In this document: piece after piece, positions 16,990 to 26,205 of the stretch
Numbering within the stretch: position 1 is the first letter of the stretch
How the letters are laid out: every line of letters begins with the position of its first letter
DNA from: Methylophilus sp. 13
Lineage (GTDB): Bacteria; Pseudomonadota; Gammaproteobacteria; Burkholderiales; Methylophilaceae
DNA length: 64,000 nucleotides
Direction of reading: 5' to 3'
Assembly: GCF_015354335.1 (NCBI RefSeq)
Contig: NZ_JADKYR010000006.1
Span: forward strand, 32,892-96,891
The notes under the pieces: model-generated
The model's input: the letters and a program-made list of their open reading frames with translations, nothing else
Told to the model about the DNA's origin: nothing
Databases searched by the model: none
Position numbers and translations under genes: made by a program

Positions 16990-17808
16990 TTAGCGGAATG
17001 TCTGAATCACTGGGGCCGTGTCAGGACGCAATCCATGCCAGATAAAAAACGCTTCTGCCGCCTGCTCGATGAGCATACCCAAGCCATCTGCCACCTGTGC
17101 ACCTGCGGTACGCGCCTGCTGCATAAACGGCGTCTCCCGGCCGTACATCATGTCGTAAGCCAGGGTATGCGTGCCAAAGACATCCGATGGAAGCTGTAAC
17201 GGTGTCTCAGACAATCCCGCAGAAGTGGCATTAATGACCACATCATAGGTCTCGGTGAGTGCTGCAAACGTGGTCACGGCCAGCAAGACGCCACATTGCC
17301 CCCCCGCGTCCGCAAACTTATCCAGCATGGCTTGCGCCTTGTCCTGTGTGCGGTTAGCAATGGTCAATTGCGCCGGGCCTTGTGCAATCAACGGCAGCAT
17401 CACACCTTGCGCAGCGCCGCCTGCGCCCAGCAACAAGATTTTTTTTGCGGCCAGAGCCGTCTGGTGATGTTTGAGAATGTCATTGACCAGCCCACAGCCA
17501 TCAGTATTGTCGCCCTGAATCTGCGTTTGGCCAAAACTGAGGGTGTTCACTGCCCCAGCCGCCTGCGCGCGTTCAGATAAAGTCTGGCTTAAGTCATAGG
17601 CTTCAAATTTGAATGGTACCGTGACATTTGCACCCACATACCCTTGTTGCTGCAATTGCTGCACCGTGGACGCAAAGCCATCCAGAGGTGCCAACACCTT
17701 TTCGTAAACAATCGTCTTGCCAAATTGCTGCGCAAATGCCTGGTGAATCAACGGCGATTTGCTGTGCGCAATCGGGTGTCCAATGACTGCGTATTTTTCA
17801 ACCGACAT
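16990..17808 (-). CDS. aroE: Shikimate dehydrogenase (NADP+)
   Basis: The 272-aa protein reduces 3-dehydroshikimate to shikimate in the aromatic amino acid pathway. It carries the substrate-binding SKSPLIHQAF motif near the N-terminus, NVTVPFK with the catalytic Lys, the dinucleotide motif LLGAGGAAQGV and the NADP-selecting NRTQDKA loop. AGGTGATC precedes the ATG. The aroE-mtgA order is common in betaproteobacteria. Two further aromatic pathway genes (aroQ and trp genes) occur elsewhere in this window. Confidence 0.97.
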   Translation of the reverse strand: MSVEKYAVIGHPIAHSKSPLIHQAFAQQFGKTIVYEKVLAPLDGFASTVQQLQQQGYVGANVTVPFKFEAYDLSQTLSERAQAAGAVNTLSFGQTQIQGDNTDGCGLVNDILKHHQTALAAKKILLLGAGGAAQGVMLPLIAQGPAQLTIANRTQDKAQAMLDKFADAGGQCGVLLAVTTFAALTETYDVVINATSAGLSETPLQLPSDVFGTHTLAYDMMYGRETPFMQQARTAGAQVADGLGMLIEQAAEAFFIWHGLRPDTAPVIQTFR

Positions 17809-17819
17809 AGCAAGATCAC

Positions 17820-18269
17820 CTAGTTGGACCAGGGCAAGCCTGCATGTTTCCAGCCATTGATCAGGGTTCTTTGCTTGGCCTCATTCGCTTCGCCTTCAAA
17901 GCCTTCGAGCATATTGTAAGCGTTGGGATATCCGAGTTTTTGCGCCAGCAAGGCAGCATTATGGCTGCGGCCACCCGTGCGGCACATAAATACAACGGTG
18001 CGCGCAGGATCAACCAGCGCCTGTAGCTGATCGGCAAACTCAGGATTGGCAATCATGCCTGGATAAAACGCCCATTCCAGATGGGCTGCCATCGGCACGC
18101 GCCCAACCAACTCCAACTCGGCACGTGAGCGCACATCCACCAACACCGCATTTTGATATTGGCTAATCAGCGCATACGCCTCCTGGGGCGTCATCGCGCC
18201 GGCATACGGCAAACCATTTTGCTGAGCACGCTGAGCGGCTTGTTGCAAGATTTTCTCAACACTTTCCAA
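17820..18269 (-). CDS. Rhodanese-like sulfurtransferase domain protein, TTG start
   Basis: The protein (149 aa from the chosen start) has one rhodanese domain with the active-site loop CRTGGRS; the catalytic Cys is present. Such proteins transfer sulfane sulfur or act in redox signalling; the acceptor is unknown. I chose TTG at 18269 because GAAGG lies six bases upstream, and the protein then begins with the helix LESVEKILQQAAQRAQQNG as a typical betaproteobacterial homolog. An ATG at 18338 would add 23 basic residues without a ribosome-binding site. It precedes aroE by 11 bp on the same strand. Confidence 0.85.
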   Translation of the reverse strand: MESVEKILQQAAQRAQQNGLPYAGAMTPQEAYALISQYQNAVLVDVRSRAELELVGRVPMAAHLEWAFYPGMIANPEFADQLQALVDPARTVVFMCRTGGRSHNAALLAQKLGYPNAYNMLEGFEGEANEAKQRTLINGWKHAGLPWSN

Positions 18270-18341
18270 AGGACACCTTCGTTCTTTTAATAAGCTAGTC
18301 AAACCGCGAGTATACCTGTGAAAGTCACGCAAGCGCATGAA

Positions 18342-18356
18342 GCACCATTTTTGTGC
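18342..18356 (+). promoter_or_regulatory. NtrC-binding site 1 of glnA
   Basis: GCAC-N7-GTGC fits the NtrC enhancer consensus exactly (arms 18342-18345 and 18353-18356). It lies about 92 bp upstream of the -24/-12 promoter. Confidence 0.8.
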
Positions 18357-18371
18357 TCAATTTGTTGTTGA

Positions 18372-18386
18372 GCACATTTTTGGTGC
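18372..18386 (+). promoter_or_regulatory. NtrC-binding site 2 of glnA
   Basis: A second GCAC-N7-GTGC element begins 30 bp (three helical turns) after the first, so two NtrC dimers could bind the same face of the DNA. Confidence 0.82.
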
Positions 18387-18447
18387 GCATTGATTTTGCT
18401 TTTTTATGTCAGATATCTCATATCCATGCAAAATGCCTGTTTTTGGG

Positions 18448-18463
18448 TGGCATGCTTCCTGCT
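18448..18463 (+). promoter_or_regulatory. Sigma-54 (-24/-12) promoter of glnA
   Basis: TGGCATGCTTCCTGCT has GG (18449-18450) and GC (18461-18462) separated by exactly ten bases, as required for RpoN. Transcription would begin near 18474, leaving a 5' leader of about 160 nt. With the two NtrC boxes upstream it is the classical nitrogen-regulated glnA promoter. Confidence 0.82.
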
Positions 18464-18635
18464 ACTATTACATCCTAAGATTCAATGGAATTCGTAAACC
18501 AAAAATTCCACATATCTATTTGTTTTGCTAGTTTGTGTTTTTATATTTGCTCACGTTCCGGGACATCCGCAACATGTCCCTTTTTTGCGTGCGCAAGTTG
18601 AATCATTTTAGATCTTGATCACTGAGGAGAATGTA

Positions 18636-20045
18636 ATGTCCGTTGCAAACGTAATGAAACTGGTTGCGGAAAACGACATCAAATTTGTTGATTTCCGTTT
18701 TACCGACACCAGAGGTAAAGAGCAGCACGTGACCGTGCCAGTGTCTGCCTTCGACGAAGATAAATTTACCGAAGGTCACGCCTTTGATGGTTCTTCCATT
18801 GCTGGCTGGAAAGGCATTCAAGCCTCTGACATGCAATTGATGCCTGATGCAAGCACCGCATTCATCGATCCATTTTTTGACGAACCAACCTTGGTTCTGA
18901 CCTGCGACGTAGTAGACCCTACTGATGGTAAAGGCTATGACCGTGACCCACGCTCCCTGGCAAAACGCGCTGAAGCCTACCTGAAATCCAGCGGCCTGGG
19001 TGACACTGCTTATTTTGGTCCAGAGCCAGAGTTCTTCATTTTTGACAGCGTACAATGGGATGCCACCATGGGTGGTAGCTTTGTGAAAATCAACTCCGAA
19101 GAGGCCGCTTGGTCCTCAGGTGAAAAATTCGAGGGCGGCAACACTGGCCACCGTCCAGGCGTTAAAGGCGGCTACTTCCCAGTGCCTCCTGTCGATTCAT
19201 TGCACGACATCCGCTCTGCCATGGTCATGACTTTGGAAGAACTGGGTGTGCCTGTTGAAGTGCACCACCACGAAGTGGCAACAGCCGGTCAATGTGAAAT
19301 CGGTACTAAGTTTGCGACCTTGGTACAACGTGCTGACTGGACACAAATCCTGAAATACGTAGTGACTAACACAGCCCATGCTTATGGTAAAACAGCCACA
19401 TTTATGCCAAAACCAATGTTTGGCGATAACGGCTCTGGTATGCACGTTCACCAATCCGTTTGGAAAGATGGTAAAAACCTGTTTGCAGGCAATGGTTATG
19501 CTGGCCTGAGCGATTTCGCTCTGTACTACATCGGCGGCATCATCAAGCATGCGCGCGCACTGAATGCGATTACCAACCCAGGTACTAACTCCTACAAGCG
19601 CTTGGTACCGCATTACGAAGCACCAGTCAAACTGGCTTACTCCGCTAAAAACCGTTCTGCTGCGATTCGTATTCCGTTCGTGCATTCTGATAAAGCCCGT
19701 CGTGTTGAAGCGCGCTTCCCAGACCCGATTGCTAACCCATACTTGGCTTTCTCAGCCCTGTTAATGGCTGGTCTGGATGGCGTTCAGAACAAGATTCACC
19801 CAGGTGAACCAGCGACTAAAGACTTGTACCATCTGCCACCAGAAGAAGATGCATTGATCCCAACGGTATGTTCATCTCTGGAACAAGCATTGGAGTATCT
19901 GGATAAAGACCGCGAGTTCTTAACACGCGGCGGCGTTTTCTCAGACGACTGGATTGATGCATACATTGCATTGAAAATGGAAGAAGTCACTAAACTGCGC
20001 CAAACACCACACCCAGTGGAATTTGGTCTGTACTACTCTTGCTAA
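18636..20045 (+). CDS. glnA: Glutamine synthetase, type I
   Basis: The 469-aa protein forms glutamine from glutamate, ammonia and ATP as a dodecamer in the cytosol. Family motifs include DGSSIAGW, the metal-site PEPEFFIFD, the [14 protein letters not shown] segment, the ATP motif [16 protein letters not shown] and the adenylylation-site region with Tyr in DLYHLPPEE. The start at 18636 ([22 protein letters not shown]) follows GAGGAGA; an ATG-like start at 18615 is without support. Nitrogen control by NtrC and sigma-54 is visible upstream, and ntrB-ntrC lie 0.7 kb downstream. Codon use is strongly biased, as expected of a highly expressed gene. A strong terminator follows. Confidence 0.98.
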   Translation: MSVANVMKLVAENDIKFVDFRFTDTRGKEQHVTVPVSAFDEDKFTEGHAFDGSSIAGWKGIQASDMQLMPDASTAFIDPFFDEPTLVLTCDVVDPTDGKGYDRDPRSLAKRAEAYLKSSGLGDTAYFGPEPEFFIFDSVQWDATMGGSFVKINSEEAAWSSGEKFEGGNTGHRPGVKGGYFPVPPVDSLHDIRSAMVMTLEELGVPVEVHHHEVATAGQCEIGTKFATLVQRADWTQILKYVVTNTAHAYGKTATFMPKPMFGDNGSGMHVHQSVWKDGKNLFAGNGYAGLSDFALYYIGGIIKHARALNAITNPGTNSYKRLVPHYEAPVKLAYSAKNRSAAIRIPFVHSDKARRVEARFPDPIANPYLAFSALLMAGLDGVQNKIHPGEPATKDLYHLPPEEDALIPTVCSSLEQALEYLDKDREFLTRGGVFSDDWIDAYIALKMEEVTKLRQTPHPVEFGLYYSC

Positions 20046-20065
20046 TCACAAGAGCACGCACTAAA

Positions 20066-20095
20066 ACAGGGCAGCCCAGGCTGCCCTGTTTTTTT
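20066..20095 (+). terminator. Intrinsic terminator of glnA
   Basis: Perfect 11-bp arms (20066-20076 and 20079-20089) with a CA loop are followed by seven T residues. This should separate glnA from ntrBC transcription. Confidence 0.93.
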
Positions 20096-20136
20096 ATGTG
20101 CGCGCTGTTCCGTCAACGTTTTTAGGCGAGCAGACG

Positions 20137-20165
20137 TTGATACCCTCAACGATCTACTCTAAACT
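20137..20165 (+). promoter_or_regulatory. Sigma-70 promoter with leaderless geometry for the DUF4124 gene
   Basis: TTGATA (20137-20142), a 17-bp spacer and TAAACT (20160-20165) form a good -35/-10 pair. The -10 box ends six bases before the ATG at 20172, so the transcript would begin at the start codon. Confidence 0.55.
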
Positions 20166-20171
20166 ATTGCC

Positions 20172-20663
20172 ATGAAAAGACTTTTTTACATTTGCACCTT
20201 CGCGCTCATGTGCAACCAAAGCTGGGCAGATATTTACAAATATACCGACAGTAACGGCGTCACCACCTATACCAATATCAAACCCGAAGGCAAAAGCAAG
20301 GCAGAGCTCATTATTAGTGGGCCCAGAACCGCAGAGCCTCCACCCCCTGCCAGAGAGAAAAAAGCCAATGTCAAAACACCCTCTCCGGCCGATTTTCCCA
20401 AAGTCGATAATCAGACACAAAATCAACGCGACCAAAAGCGGCGAGAGCTATTAATGAACGAGCTTTCTCAAGAAAAACAAGCACTTGAGAATGCTCGCCT
20501 GTTATATGAAGAAGCCCAGAACACGCCAGAAGTCTACAGAGGCGCGAATGGAAAAACGTTTAGAAACGTCGCCAAATATGAGGAAAAGCTGCGCGTCATT
20601 GAGGCCGAAATTCAGGCGCATGAGCGTAATATCGAGCTGTTAAATAAAGAGCTCAATCTTTAA
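20172..20663 (+). CDS. DUF4124-domain exported protein
   Basis: The 163-aa protein begins with a signal peptide (MKRLFYICTFALMCNQSWA, cleavage near residue 19) followed by the DUF4124 segment DIYKYTDSNGVTTYTNIKP, a short domain of unknown function frequent in betaproteobacterial periplasmic proteins. The rest is a charged, helical stretch (residues about 75-163) with probable coiled-coil character (NEL..EKQALENARLLYEEAQ, AEIQAHERNIELLNKEL). It lies between glnA and ntrB, a position where such genes are common in this group, but no nitrogen-related function is known. There is no Shine-Dalgarno sequence before the ATG. Confidence 0.82.
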   Translation: MKRLFYICTFALMCNQSWADIYKYTDSNGVTTYTNIKPEGKSKAELIISGPRTAEPPPPAREKKANVKTPSPADFPKVDNQTQNQRDQKRRELLMNELSQEKQALENARLLYEEAQNTPEVYRGANGKTFRNVAKYEEKLRVIEAEIQAHERNIELLNKELNL

Positions 20664-20664
20664 A

Positions 20665-20730
20665 TGCACCATTTTGGGAGTTTTCTCAATCATTTTTGCG
20701 TTGTGCACAAGAATTGGCTTGGGTTTTGCT
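20665..20730 (+). promoter_or_regulatory. Candidate sigma-54 promoter and NtrC half-box of ntrBC
   Basis: TGGCTTGGGTTTTGCT (20715-20730) has GG and GC at the required ten-base separation. TGCACC-N5-GGGAG at 20665-20680 matches the left half of an NtrC site well and the right half poorly. This would give positive autoregulation of ntrBC. It is weaker than the glnA promoter, so I hold it as likely but not certain. Confidence 0.55.
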
Positions 20731-20772
20731 TTAAAACAGGGCGTGATTCACTCTTTTTAACAAGCTCAGGAC

Positions 20773-21876
20773 ATGGTACAGAAATCTCCCAACGGCTTTA
20801 GTGGTTTAGAGCATATTGCCACGGCAGTCATTTTGCTTAATAACCAACTAGAAGTTACTTACGCCAACTCCAGCGCCGAGATTCTGTTTGCATTTAGTGC
20901 CAACCAGATTCAAGGGGCGCATATCCATGACGTGTTTGTGAATTGCGAAATTTTGCAAATGGCCGTGACCAACGCCATTGAAACACAGAGCCCATATCGT
21001 GAGCATGAGTTTGCACTGACCACCCAACGCGGCCATACAACGGCCGTGACCTGCACAGCCACCCCTATTTCAGCCGCGTTCAACCAAACGCCGGAAGACA
21101 TGCTGATTCTGGAGTTTGTGCAAATGGATCAGCAATTGCGTATTGCGCGTGAAGAGCGCATGCTGATACAGCAGCAAGCCAATTCTGAACTGCTGCGAAA
21201 TCTGGCACATGAAATCCGCAACCCGCTAGGCGGCTTGCGTGGTGCGGCACAATTGCTTGAGTTTGAGTTGCCGCAACCCAGCCTAAAAGAATATACCCAG
21301 GTGATTATCAAAGAGGCTGACAGACTACATAGCCTCATGGACAGACTGCTGGCACCTCACCGCGTGCCAAAATATGAGCCCACCAATATTCATGAAGTGC
21401 TGGAGCGCGTACGCAGCCTGTTACTGGCAGAATCGCCTAACCATATCCGCGTGATCCGCGACTACGATACCAGCTTGCCGGAGCTCATTGGCGATCGCGA
21501 GAAACTGATCCAAGCCGTGCTCAATATTGCGCGTAATGCGGCACAAGCGATGCAACAGCATCAGACCGAAGGCGCGAGCATTACTTTCCGCACGCGTGCT
21601 GAGCGCCAAATTACGCTAGCCAGAAAACGTTACCGTGTCGGGATTCATTTAGAGATTATTGATAACGGCCCAGGCATCCCTGCCGGCATCAAAGAACGCA
21701 TTTTCTACCCGCTGGTATCTGGTCGCGAAGGCGGCACAGGCTTGGGCCTTGCGCTGGCGCAAACCTTTATCACCCAACACCATGGCATGATCGACTGTGA
21801 TTCACAGCCGGGTAAAACCATCTTCCATATATTGCTACCTATTGAAAGTACGCAATTAAAATCATCAGTACAATAA
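20773..21876 (+). CDS. glnL: Nitrogen-regulation sensor histidine kinase NtrB
   Basis: The 367-aa protein has an N-terminal PAS domain (residues about 10-120), the H box NLAHEIRNPLGGLRGAAQLL with phospho-accepting H146, an N box around EKLIQAVLNIARNAAQAM, and ATP-binding G boxes IIDNGPGIP and GREGGTGLGLALAQ. It is a soluble kinase/phosphatase of NtrC whose activity depends on the PII protein. No membrane segment is seen, as normal for NtrB. The ntrC gene follows 16 bp downstream. Confidence 0.95.
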   Translation: MVQKSPNGFSGLEHIATAVILLNNQLEVTYANSSAEILFAFSANQIQGAHIHDVFVNCEILQMAVTNAIETQSPYREHEFALTTQRGHTTAVTCTATPISAAFNQTPEDMLILEFVQMDQQLRIAREERMLIQQQANSELLRNLAHEIRNPLGGLRGAAQLLEFELPQPSLKEYTQVIIKEADRLHSLMDRLLAPHRVPKYEPTNIHEVLERVRSLLLAESPNHIRVIRDYDTSLPELIGDREKLIQAVLNIARNAAQAMQQHQTEGASITFRTRAERQITLARKRYRVGIHLEIIDNGPGIPAGIKERIFYPLVSGREGGTGLGLALAQTFITQHHGMIDCDSQPGKTIFHILLPIESTQLKSSVQ

Positions 21877-21892
21877 TTCACGAGAAACAGCT

Positions 21893-23284
21893 ATGAAGCC
21901 AATCTGGATCCTAGACGACGACAAATCCATCCGCTGGGTGTTTGAAAAAGCACTCGCCCGCACGGACTTTGATTTCAAAACATTTTCATCCCCGGCAGAA
22001 GCCCTCAACGCTTTAAATCGTGAACAACCCCAAGTCATTGTCAGTGACATCCGCATGCCGAATGGCTCGGGCCTGGACTTTTTATCCGAGGTAAAGCAGC
22101 GCTTTCCCGAGATTCCCGTCATTATCATGACCGCCTACTCAGACCTCGAAAGTGCTGTCGCCGCCTTTCAGGGTGGCGCGTTTGAGTATCTGGCCAAACC
22201 GTTTGATGTAGACCAAGCCATCGAAATTATCAAACGTGCCGTTGAAGAAAGCATGCGTCAATCTGTCGAGGCTGTAGAAGACACCGGCCCCTCGCCAGAA
22301 ATTATCGGCCAGGCCCCCGCCATGCAAGAGGTTTTCCGTGCCATTGGCCGCCTGAGCCGCTCGCACTCCACCGTGCTCATTAACGGCGAATCCGGCAGCG
22401 GTAAAGAACTGGTCGCGAGCGCCCTACATAGACACAGTCCACGGGCTGACAAGCCATTTATCGCCATTAATACCGCAGCCATTCCCAAAGACTTATTAGA
22501 ATCCGAATTGTTTGGTCATGAACGCGGAGCGTTTACAGGGGCCGCCGCCGCCAGACGGGGCCGCTTTGAACAAGCAGATAACGGCACTTTGTTTCTGGAT
22601 GAAATCGGCGACATGCCTGCTGACTTGCAAACCAGATTGTTGCGCGTCTTGTCCGACGGCCAGTTTTATCGCGTGGGCGGACATCAACCAATCAAAGTCA
22701 ATGTACGCGTGATTGCCGCCACTCACCAGGACCTCGAAGAGCGCGTCAAACAAGGTCTGTTCCGTGAAGACTTGTTTCACCGCCTGAACGTCATTCGTCT
22801 GCGCTTGCCGCCCTTGCGTGAGCGCAGGGAAGACATACCCTTGCTGACCAAACATTTTCTCGCCCACAGCGCACAGCAATTAGGGGTTGAACCTAAACAG
22901 TTATCACAAGCAGCCATTAAATATCTCATGTCAGTTAACTGGAGCGGTAACGTTCGCCAGCTTGAGAACGTCTGCCACTGGCTCACCGTCATGGCGCCAG
23001 GTCAAAACGTGGATGTTAATGACTTACCCCCAGAGCTTAAAGAAGATACTGGCAAACATAGTAGCGGAGGCTCCTGGCAAGAAGCGCTAGCCCAAGAAGT
23101 CACCGACGCGCTTAATCGCGGAGAAACCAATATCCTGGATGCCAAAACCAAAGAGTTTGAGCGCATCCTGATCACCCGTGCCCTCGCCCACACCGATGGC
23201 CGCCGGATTGAAGCCGCCAATCAGTTGGGCATGGGGAGAAATACACTTACTCGCAAGATACAGGAGTTGGGGATTGATGATTAG
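21893..23284 (+). CDS. glnG: Nitrogen-regulation response regulator NtrC
   Basis: The 463-aa protein has a receiver domain (residues 1-120, phospho-acceptor D52 in VSDIRMPNG), a sigma-54 AAA+ domain (about 135-370) with Walker A GESGSGKE, the sigma-54-contact loop GAFTGA and [12 protein letters not shown], and a Fis-type helix-turn-helix at the C-terminus ([23 protein letters not shown]). When phosphorylated by NtrB it activates sigma-54 promoters; two textbook target sites lie upstream of glnA in this window. It ends only 4 bp from the convergent DUF6445 gene. Confidence 0.96.
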   Translation: MKPIWILDDDKSIRWVFEKALARTDFDFKTFSSPAEALNALNREQPQVIVSDIRMPNGSGLDFLSEVKQRFPEIPVIIMTAYSDLESAVAAFQGGAFEYLAKPFDVDQAIEIIKRAVEESMRQSVEAVEDTGPSPEIIGQAPAMQEVFRAIGRLSRSHSTVLINGESGSGKELVASALHRHSPRADKPFIAINTAAIPKDLLESELFGHERGAFTGAAAARRGRFEQADNGTLFLDEIGDMPADLQTRLLRVLSDGQFYRVGGHQPIKVNVRVIAATHQDLEERVKQGLFREDLFHRLNVIRLRLPPLRERREDIPLLTKHFLAHSAQQLGVEPKQLSQAAIKYLMSVNWSGNVRQLENVCHWLTVMAPGQNVDVNDLPPELKEDTGKHSSGGSWQEALAQEVTDALNRGETNILDAKTKEFERILITRALAHTDGRRIEAANQLGMGRNTLTRKIQELGIDD

Positions 23285-23288
23285 CAAA

Positions 23289-23963
23289 TTAAATGTGTAC
23301 TTGCTGACTGCGCCAAAGCGGGAACGAGCTGTGCCGTTGTGCATCAATACTACTGACAAAAAAGACTTGCGCCAGTCGTGAGTCTTTTAATGTCTTCCCA
23401 AAAAAGTTATTTGCGGCATGAAAATGTCTGCCTTCATAGAGTATCAAGGTGTTATAAACGTTATTGATTCTCACAATCTCATCAAACATGCTGTGATAAG
23501 CGGTATCCATCTTTACAGTACCATCTGCAAAGCGCTTATCATTCACCTTAAGTGCTTTTTCGTATAAAGCCTGATCAAAGCTTTTATTAGGCCTAAATAA
23601 AGAAGTCCCGGAATCCAAAGGCGCATCAGGACTTAAATATAACACCGCTGCAAAAACAGCATTCCCATCCGTGTGAATTACACCACGGCCGTATTCTTCA
23701 CTGACACTCTGAAAGTTGGTCGAAATGGCCCAACGCATATGCTCATATTCCGAGTTATGGAATAACGAGATAATCTTAGTGCTTACCTTCTCAAATAATG
23801 GCTTATTGATCACAGATAAGTCTTTGGTTCTTGCGCCAGGAAATACATATGGCACATCCTTTAACTGATGTCGAAATTGATATTTCTGATTAAGTGCAAA
23901 AGTGCGCACTGCATCCGGATCTTCGTAGAAATTTTCAACGATTGTTACAGGGTACAAATTCAT
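23289..23963 (-). CDS. DUF6445-like protein, possible 2-oxoglutarate/Fe(II) oxygenase fold
   Basis: The 224-aa protein begins MNLYPVTIVENFYEDPDAVR, an N-terminus typical of DUF6445 and related prolyl-4-hydroxylase-like folds. A HTD triad part (GVIHTDGNAVFAAVLYLSP, near residue 107) and a distal His (YEGRHFHAANNFFG) followed by Arg/Gln in SRLAQVFFV could be the Fe(II) and 2-oxoglutarate ligands. The natural substrate is unknown; related proteins are common in tailoring of small molecules. It is AT-richer than its neighbours and lies next to the porin gene in the same orientation, but a terminator separates them. Confidence 0.6.
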   Translation of the reverse strand: MNLYPVTIVENFYEDPDAVRTFALNQKYQFRHQLKDVPYVFPGARTKDLSVINKPLFEKVSTKIISLFHNSEYEHMRWAISTNFQSVSEEYGRGVIHTDGNAVFAAVLYLSPDAPLDSGTSLFRPNKSFDQALYEKALKVNDKRFADGTVKMDTAYHSMFDEIVRINNVYNTLILYEGRHFHAANNFFGKTLKDSRLAQVFFVSSIDAQRHSSFPLWRSQQVHI

Positions 23964-24000
23964 AATTCACCAACAAGTCTAATCAGCAAAGTTTATAGAT

Positions 24001-24031
24001 AAAAAAACGGCAACCGAAGTTGCCGTTTTTT
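24001..24031 (-). terminator. Intrinsic terminator of the porin gene
   Basis: CGGCAAC (24008-24014) and GTTGCCG (24019-24025) form a stem extended by A/T pairs on both sides and closed by a CGAA loop (TTCG on the minus strand). The minus-strand reading ends in a T run. It lies 36 bp after the porin stop codon and before the DUF6445 gene. Confidence 0.88.
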
Positions 24032-24066
24032 CTGACTCTAATTTAAGCAGTTAAACTGCAATTAAA

Positions 24067-25329
24067 TTAGAAGAACAGGATAGCACCCAAAGAAACGGTT
24101 TTTGCTTTCAAGTCAGTGTCAGCCGCTGTGCGGTTGTTAACTTCATCTTTAGCTTGAGAGTACTCTGCTACCAAGTTCAGGTGTTTTGTCAATGGGTGGT
24201 AAGCACCAACTACCCACATATTAGCTTTGATGTCGCTGAATGAATCAACACCGTTGCCATCCAATGTGGACTCACCGTAAGAGGCAGCCAATTTAGTACC
24301 TACACCTGGAATAGTGTAAGAACCTTGAACATACCACTGATCGGAATCACGACGTTTACCGTTACGATCGAAACCGTTCAAGAATTGAACTGTCTGACCG
24401 ATACCCTTACCTTGACCGTAGTAACCAACTAAGCCGAAATCAGCAATTTTCAGGCTTGTACCCAAGTCCCATGCGTAAGCGCGCTCGTTACCAAAGTTTT
24501 GTGCAGCAACAGCTGGAACAGCAGTAACAACACCGTTAACGTTAGATACAGTTGCAGCAACTGCAGCAGTGCCTAAGCCGTCAACTTTTTGGCTGATTGC
24601 AGAAACCCAAACTTTACCAGCTACGTCACCTGTCCACTCGTAAGAAGCTTTACCTTCGTACGCAGTTTGTGAACCAGCACGGTCAGTTGAACCAACGCTG
24701 TTGGTACCTGTACCTGCCAAAGCATTCCAGCCTTGTGTCAAACCTGCAGTAAATTGGAAACCGTTCCAGTTTGGTGATGTGTAAGCAACTTGTGCTTTCC
24801 AGTCAGCATACATGTAACCACGACCAATACGACCCAAAGTAGTTGTATTGCCAGCCAAAGAACCAGCAGCAGAGCCAACGCCCAGCAGTGTTTGGTCATT
24901 CAAGATAGCGTCTGAAGCGTAGATGCCCAGATCTTTACCCAGCTTGATAGAACCCCATGAAGCATCACCGAATGTCAAGAATGCTTGACGGTTTTCTTGT
25001 TGGGAAGATTGTTTACCAGCAGCTGTTGTAGAAGCACCTGGGTTAATGCTGATTGTGAAACCAACATCCAGATCGTTCTGACGTGTTTTACCAGAAACGC
25101 TCAGATAGTTTGGCAGCAAACCTGTAGTAATGTTTGCTACGCTATCGCCATTCTGATATTCACCAGCAGCAGAATCATCACCGCTGAAGCTAGTGTGTGT
25201 GTAGTAAGCGTTAACAACGCCACCGATGTCCAGAGTCCAGTCACCAGCTGGGATAGTGATGCCAGCTTGTGCGCCAGTAGCGGCAGCGAACAGAGCTGCT
25301 GCAACTGCAACGTTCAATTTTGTATTCAT
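24067..25329 (-). CDS. Gram-negative general porin
   Basis: The 420-aa protein has a signal peptide (MNTKLNVAVAAALFAAATGAQA, cleavage at about residue 22) and the features of a trimeric 16-strand porin: long aromatic-flanked beta strands, the segment SWGSIKLGKDLGIYASD in the place of the L3 constriction region, and a C-terminal strand ending GAILFF with terminal Phe. It allows diffusion of small hydrophilic solutes; selectivity cannot be told. The start at 25329 was chosen because GGAGAT lies upstream and the signal peptide begins there; the frame is open to 25428 without support. The very even codon use suggests one of the most abundant proteins of the cell. A strong terminator follows. Confidence 0.9.
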   Translation of the reverse strand: MNTKLNVAVAAALFAAATGAQAGITIPAGDWTLDIGGVVNAYYTHTSFSGDDSAAGEYQNGDSVANITTGLLPNYLSVSGKTRQNDLDVGFTISINPGASTTAAGKQSSQQENRQAFLTFGDASWGSIKLGKDLGIYASDAILNDQTLLGVGSAAGSLAGNTTTLGRIGRGYMYADWKAQVAYTSPNWNGFQFTAGLTQGWNALAGTGTNSVGSTDRAGSQTAYEGKASYEWTGDVAGKVWVSAISQKVDGLGTAAVAATVSNVNGVVTAVPAVAAQNFGNERAYAWDLGTSLKIADFGLVGYYGQGKGIGQTVQFLNGFDRNGKRRDSDQWYVQGSYTIPGVGTKLAASYGESTLDGNGVDSFSDIKANMWVVGAYHPLTKHLNLVAEYSQAKDEVNNRTAADTDLKAKTVSLGAILFF

Positions 25330-25520
25330 ACGAATCTCCAAAAATGTTGTTTTCACAACTTGTGTAAGGATATTGCTTTCCAGTAAAGAGCCATTGAATG
25401 CTCTTTCTAATAACTCCTGCGGAATCACTTAAAGCATTTCCTGCAAGGTCAGAGCAATTTTTGCAAAAGCGGCCTAGGTGGCGCAAGTGAATACGTCAAA
25501 TTGCTTAGTCCTAGTTAACG

Positions 25521-25571
25521 TTGTTGCAGATTTGCAACAATCTAACACCTGCCGGACTAGGGTGTTTTTTT
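25521..25571 (+). ncRNA. Candidate leader attenuator or small-RNA 3' end upstream of the GGDEF-like gene
   Basis: In the 376-bp gap between the divergent porin and GGDEF-like genes, the plus strand holds a perfect 8-bp hairpin (TTGTTGCA 25521-25528, TGCAACAA 25533-25540) followed at once by a second stem (AACACC 25544-25549 with GGTGTT 25561-25566) that ends in seven T residues. That is an intrinsic terminator pointing to a gene 135 bp away with no plus-strand gene upstream. An alternative pairing (CCTAGT 25510-25515 with ACTAGG 25556-25561) would break the terminator. An attenuated leader or a short sRNA is suggested; no known riboswitch class was recognised. The remainder of the gap shows no feature. 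Confidence 0.35.
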
Positions 25572-25705
25572 GAATTGCTACCGTTTTTTAGGTGATTTCC
25601 CATCAACATCAATATATCTTTCTGCTAGCATAGGAACAATTTGCAGCTTATTTAAATTTACACGTGCGCCTTTATTTAAGTGAAGCGCATCCGCAGGGGA
25701 AGAGA

Positions 25706-26188
25706 ATGATTTCGGACATTCAGTTATGTAGTCGCTTTGTAGAGACCTTGGACTGGATATGCCAAGTGCTGATCAGGCATTCTGAGGATTTCAATATTGC
25801 CCTGGTTAAAATTGCTTATGGCGATGACAATAGCTTGGGTGAGGCCTACGGCGCGCCTGAGGCCTTGCGTCAACTCTCATCATTAACCCATGATCTGCAA
25901 AACTCTTTTAGAAGATCTGACCTGGTAGGCCGGGAAGGGACAGACTTCTGGATTTTGTTTCCTTATACGCGTGTGCAAGATGACGTGTATGAAAAACTGC
26001 TTGATGTGCTTGAAAGCTCCAAGCATCAAACATTGAACATCGTAGAGCGTGAAATCGCTATTTTTGAATTGCCGCTGATTTACCAAAAAGCGTTGGTTAA
26101 GCCTGACAGAGGGCACGCCTTGTTACAACATCTCAAAAACAATCAGCGGGAATTGGCCAGCCATGTTTTCCGTCTAGCCAATCTCTAA
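25706..26188 (+). CDS. Degenerate GGDEF-like protein
   Basis: The 160-aa protein resembles a diguanylate-cyclase fold: LTHDLQNSFRRSDLVGREGTDFWILFPYT lines up (in part) with the region where active enzymes have RxxDxxxRxGGDEF, but the GGDEF signature is replaced by REGTDFW, so catalysis is unlikely. It may bind a nucleotide or a protein partner. The start at 25706 is supported by AGGGGA five bases upstream; an in-frame ATG at 25664 is less likely. It is convergent with mutY. I recognise the fold only by pattern, so the call is tentative. Confidence 0.55.
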   Translation: MISDIQLCSRFVETLDWICQVLIRHSEDFNIALVKIAYGDDNSLGEAYGAPEALRQLSSLTHDLQNSFRRSDLVGREGTDFWILFPYTRVQDDVYEKLLDVLESSKHQTLNIVEREIAIFELPLIYQKALVKPDRGHALLQHLKNNQRELASHVFRLANL

Positions 26189-26205
26189 GCTGCAGGCCTA
26201 CGCAT

